64,000 bases of DNA from an uncultured Clostridium sp. (GTDB taxonomy: Bacteria > Bacillota > Clostridia > TANB77 > CAG-508). Under the pieces are notes generated by a model, which saw nothing but the letters and a program-made list of their open reading frames with translations, searched no databases and was not told the origin of the DNA. A program made the translations under genes and the position numbers. The stretch lies in NCBI GenBank assembly GCA_900554175.1, contig USGK01000001.1, forward strand, positions 1-64,000, written 5' to 3'. Of the stretch, positions 62,018 through 64,000 are shown one piece after another; positions within the stretch are counted from its first letter, which is position 1; each line of letters starts with the position of its first letter.

Positions 62018-62077
62018 AAATTATAATCTTGATAAAATAATTAAAAAATTAGTTAAAAGAAAGGAATTTTAATAAAA

Positions 62078-62791
62078 ATGGCAATTTATGTAATAGCTGA
62101 TTTACATTTATCTTTTAATGATCCTAAACCAATGAGTATTTTTGGAACAAATTGGAAAAATCATGAAGAGAAGATAAAAAAAGATTGGATATCAAAAGTA
62201 AAAAATGATGATACAGTATTACATTTGGGAGATTTTTCATGGGCGATGCATTTAAATGAAACATTAAAAGATTTTGAATATTTAAATTCCCTTCCTGGAA
62301 AAAAGATATTGCTTAGAGGAAATCACGATTATTGGTGGACCACTAAAACAAAAATGGAGAGATTTATAAAAGAAAGCGGATTTGAAAATATATCTTTTAT
62401 GCAGAATGATAGTATTGAAATAGAAAATAAAATTTTTTGCGGTACAAGAGGATGGAGTTTGTTAAATACAGAAACGGACAATAGTAGAAAGATTATAAGT
62501 AGAGAATGTATAAGATTAGAACTTTCAATACAAAATGCACTTTCTAAATATCAAGAAGGAAAAGAGATAATAGTATGTATGCATTATCCACCAATTTTGA
62601 AGACAAATATTGAAAAAAATGAATTTAGTGATTTTTTTAGGATATTGAAGAAATATAATATAAAAAAATGTTTTTATGGACATCTTCATGGAACTTCAAT
62701 TAAAGAGGCTCTAGAAGGAGATATTTTAGGAATAGAACTTCATTTAGTTAGTGCAGATGGATTAGATTTTAAGTTATTGAAATTTGAATAA
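62078..62791 (+). CDS. Calcineurin-like metallophosphoesterase
   Basis: A 237-residue phosphoesterase with all five family motifs in order: IADLHLSF (8 onward), HLGDFSWAM, LRGNHDYWW, CMHYPP and YGHLHGT. It belongs to the small cytosolic YmdB/YkuE-like type whose substrate is often unknown. AAAGGAA ribosome site about 12 bases upstream. It is followed after 23 bases by recG, so probably co-transcribed. Confidence 0.9.
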   Translation: MAIYVIADLHLSFNDPKPMSIFGTNWKNHEEKIKKDWISKVKNDDTVLHLGDFSWAMHLNETLKDFEYLNSLPGKKILLRGNHDYWWTTKTKMERFIKESGFENISFMQNDSIEIENKIFCGTRGWSLLNTETDNSRKIISRECIRLELSIQNALSKYQEGKEIIVCMHYPPILKTNIEKNEFSDFFRILKKYNIKKCFYGHLHGTSIKEALEGDILGIELHLVSADGLDFKLLKFE

Positions 62792-62814
62792 GAGTTGATT
62801 TAAGTGAGGAAAAA

Positions 62815-64000
62815 ATGATTGATTTATATAAGGATGTAAAATATATAAAAAATGTTGGACCAAATAGAGTAAAATTATTGAACAAATTAAATATTTTTAC
62901 TTTAAAAGATTTAATTACATATTTTCCAAGAAATCATGAAGATAGAAGTATTCCAAAGAAAATTATAGATTGTACAAATGGAGAAGAGGTTTTAATAAAA
63001 GCTACTGCTGTAACAAGAGTTATAGAAACAAGAACTAGAAAAATGTCAATTTATAAATTAGTTGTAAGAGATGGATCAGAAAGTTGTACAATTACGTGGT
63101 TTAATCAAAGATATTTAAAAGATGCTTTTAAGGTAGGTCATACATATAATTTTTATGGAAAAATCGAAACAAAGCTAGGTAGATTTGAAATGAAATCACC
63201 AGTATTTGACGAAGATGGTAAAAATAGAAACACTGGAAAAATAATTCCTTTATATCCTCTGACTTCGGGAATTTCACAAAATGTGATAAGAAAAATAATA
63301 GAAAATGGAATAAATGAAGTATATAGAAATCTAGAAGAAAATATTCCTGATTATATTTGTAAAAGATATGATCTTATGGAAATAAATGAGGCTATAAAAA
63401 ATATCCATTTTCCAAAAAATAATGATAATTTTATAAAAGCAAGAAGACGTTTAGTTTTTGAAGAATTACTTGGTTTTCAGCTTGCATTATTAAAATTAAA
63501 AGAAAATAATTTGGAATGCAAGGATGGAATTAAGTTTGAATCAAGTGTAAAGATGTCTGATGTAATTAATGAATTACCTTTTAAATTAACTAAAGCTCAA
63601 CTAAGAGTTTTAGAGGAAATTGACAATAATATGGAGTCTAGAAAATCAATGAATAGACTAGTTCAGGGAGATGTAGGATCAGGTAAAACCATTGTTAGTA
63701 TAATTGCTGCATATAAAGCAGTTAAATCTGGATATCAAGTAGCAATAATGGCACCAACATCAATTCTAGCTGATCAACATCTAAAGAACTTTAACAACAT
63801 TTTAAAACAGTTTGATATTAGATGTGAACTATTGATTTCATCTGTCACAAAAAAGAAAAAAGAAGATATTTTAAAAAGACTTTCAAATGGAGAAATAGAT
63901 ATATTAATAGGAACGACTGCACTTTTAGAAGAAAATGTTATTTTTAAAAATTTAGGGCTTGTTGTAACAGATGAACAACATAGGTTTGGTGTAAAGCAAA
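62815..64000 (+). CDS. recG: ATP-dependent DNA helicase RecG (5' part)
   Basis: RecG reverses stalled replication forks. The frame is open from ATG 62815, after GTGAGGA, to the window end, about 395 residues of a normal 680. Visible: helix-hairpin-helix-like KNVGPNRVKLLNKLNI, YFPRNHEDR, the wedge OB-fold domain, then the helicase domain with LTKAQLRVLEEI, Walker A RLVQGDVGSGKTIV, MAPTSILADQH, LIGTTALL and the DEQHRFGVKQ motif at the edge. No in-frame CGG. Truncated only by the window boundary. Confidence 0.96.
   Translation, partial: MIDLYKDVKYIKNVGPNRVKLLNKLNIFTLKDLITYFPRNHEDRSIPKKIIDCTNGEEVLIKATAVTRVIETRTRKMSIYKLVVRDGSESCTITWFNQRYLKDAFKVGHTYNFYGKIETKLGRFEMKSPVFDEDGKNRNTGKIIPLYPLTSGISQNVIRKIIENGINEVYRNLEENIPDYICKRYDLMEINEAIKNIHFPKNNDNFIKARRRLVFEELLGFQLALLKLKENNLECKDGIKFESSVKMSDVINELPFKLTKAQLRVLEEIDNNMESRKSMNRLVQGDVGSGKTIVSIIAAYKAVKSGYQVAIMAPTSILADQHLKNFNNILKQFDIRCELLISSVTKKKKEDILKRLSNGEIDILIGTTALLEENVIFKNLGLVVTDEQHRFGVKQ

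Overview
The window is very AT-rich DNA (roughly 28% G+C by eye) from a Gram-positive, low-GC, apparently spore-forming bacterium of the Clostridia type. Evidence: strong AAGGAGG ribosome sites, T-box leaders in front of tRNA-synthetase operons, a CIRCE/HrcA heat-shock system, pta-ackA acetate fermentation genes, and sporulation-linked genes (YtxC, a SpoVB-like flippase, a DacF-like carboxypeptidase). Arginine is written almost only as AGA. No tRNA, rRNA or CRISPR array was seen.

Layout. 1-600: tail of a decayed large serine recombinase. 0.6-7.6 kb: rbgA, mrnC, then a T-box-controlled aspS followed by gatC-gatA-gatB (transamidation route to Asn/Gln-tRNA). 7.6-10.8 kb: small orphan genes on the minus strand and an ISLre2-like insertion sequence with about 41-bp inverted repeats. 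10.9-22.9 kb: addA; the minus-strand operon tsaE-tsaB-rimI; eno; a second T-box driving trmL-ileS; rlmN. 23-28.4 kb: mostly minus-strand sporulation and envelope genes (flippase, ytxC, dacF-like, VanW-domain protein). 28.8-34.9 kb: CIRCE-grpE-dnaK-dnaJ and rnr. 35-45 kb: BI-1 protein, a membrane protein, pyk, a UDP-sugar pyrophosphorylase/hexapeptide-transferase pair, rdgB, whiA and a Lon-like protease. 45-49.6 kb: an extracellular cluster (pilin-like protein, M23 peptidase, and a subtilisin-fold protein that has lost its catalytic triad). 49.7-64 kb: pta-ackA, a cytidylate-kinase-like protein, disA, cyclophilin, a CobW-type GTPase, mtnN, a LOG-family protein, hrcA, a glycosyltransferase, a phosphoesterase and the start of recG.

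The main discovery candidate concerns decoding. Six conserved genes (rbgA, tsaE, the SpoVB-like flippase, the VanW protein, the M23 peptidase and mtnN) look frameshifted at eight places in total. At all eight, the zero-frame codon is CGG, and skipping its C (+1) gives a GGA or GGT glycine codon and restores the conserved protein. In every intact conserved gene of the window I found no in-frame CGG by eye, although CGG is common out of frame. Only two small orphan ORFs contain an apparently ordinary in-frame CGG. Random sequencing error would not know strand, frame and codon. The simplest reading is that CGG is unassigned or starved in this organism and is resolved by efficient +1 frameshifting (CGGN read as Gly), so a C inserted before a Gly codon is tolerated. 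The Perkinsus mitochondrial cox1 gene, with +1 shifts at AGG before GGY, is a close known parallel.
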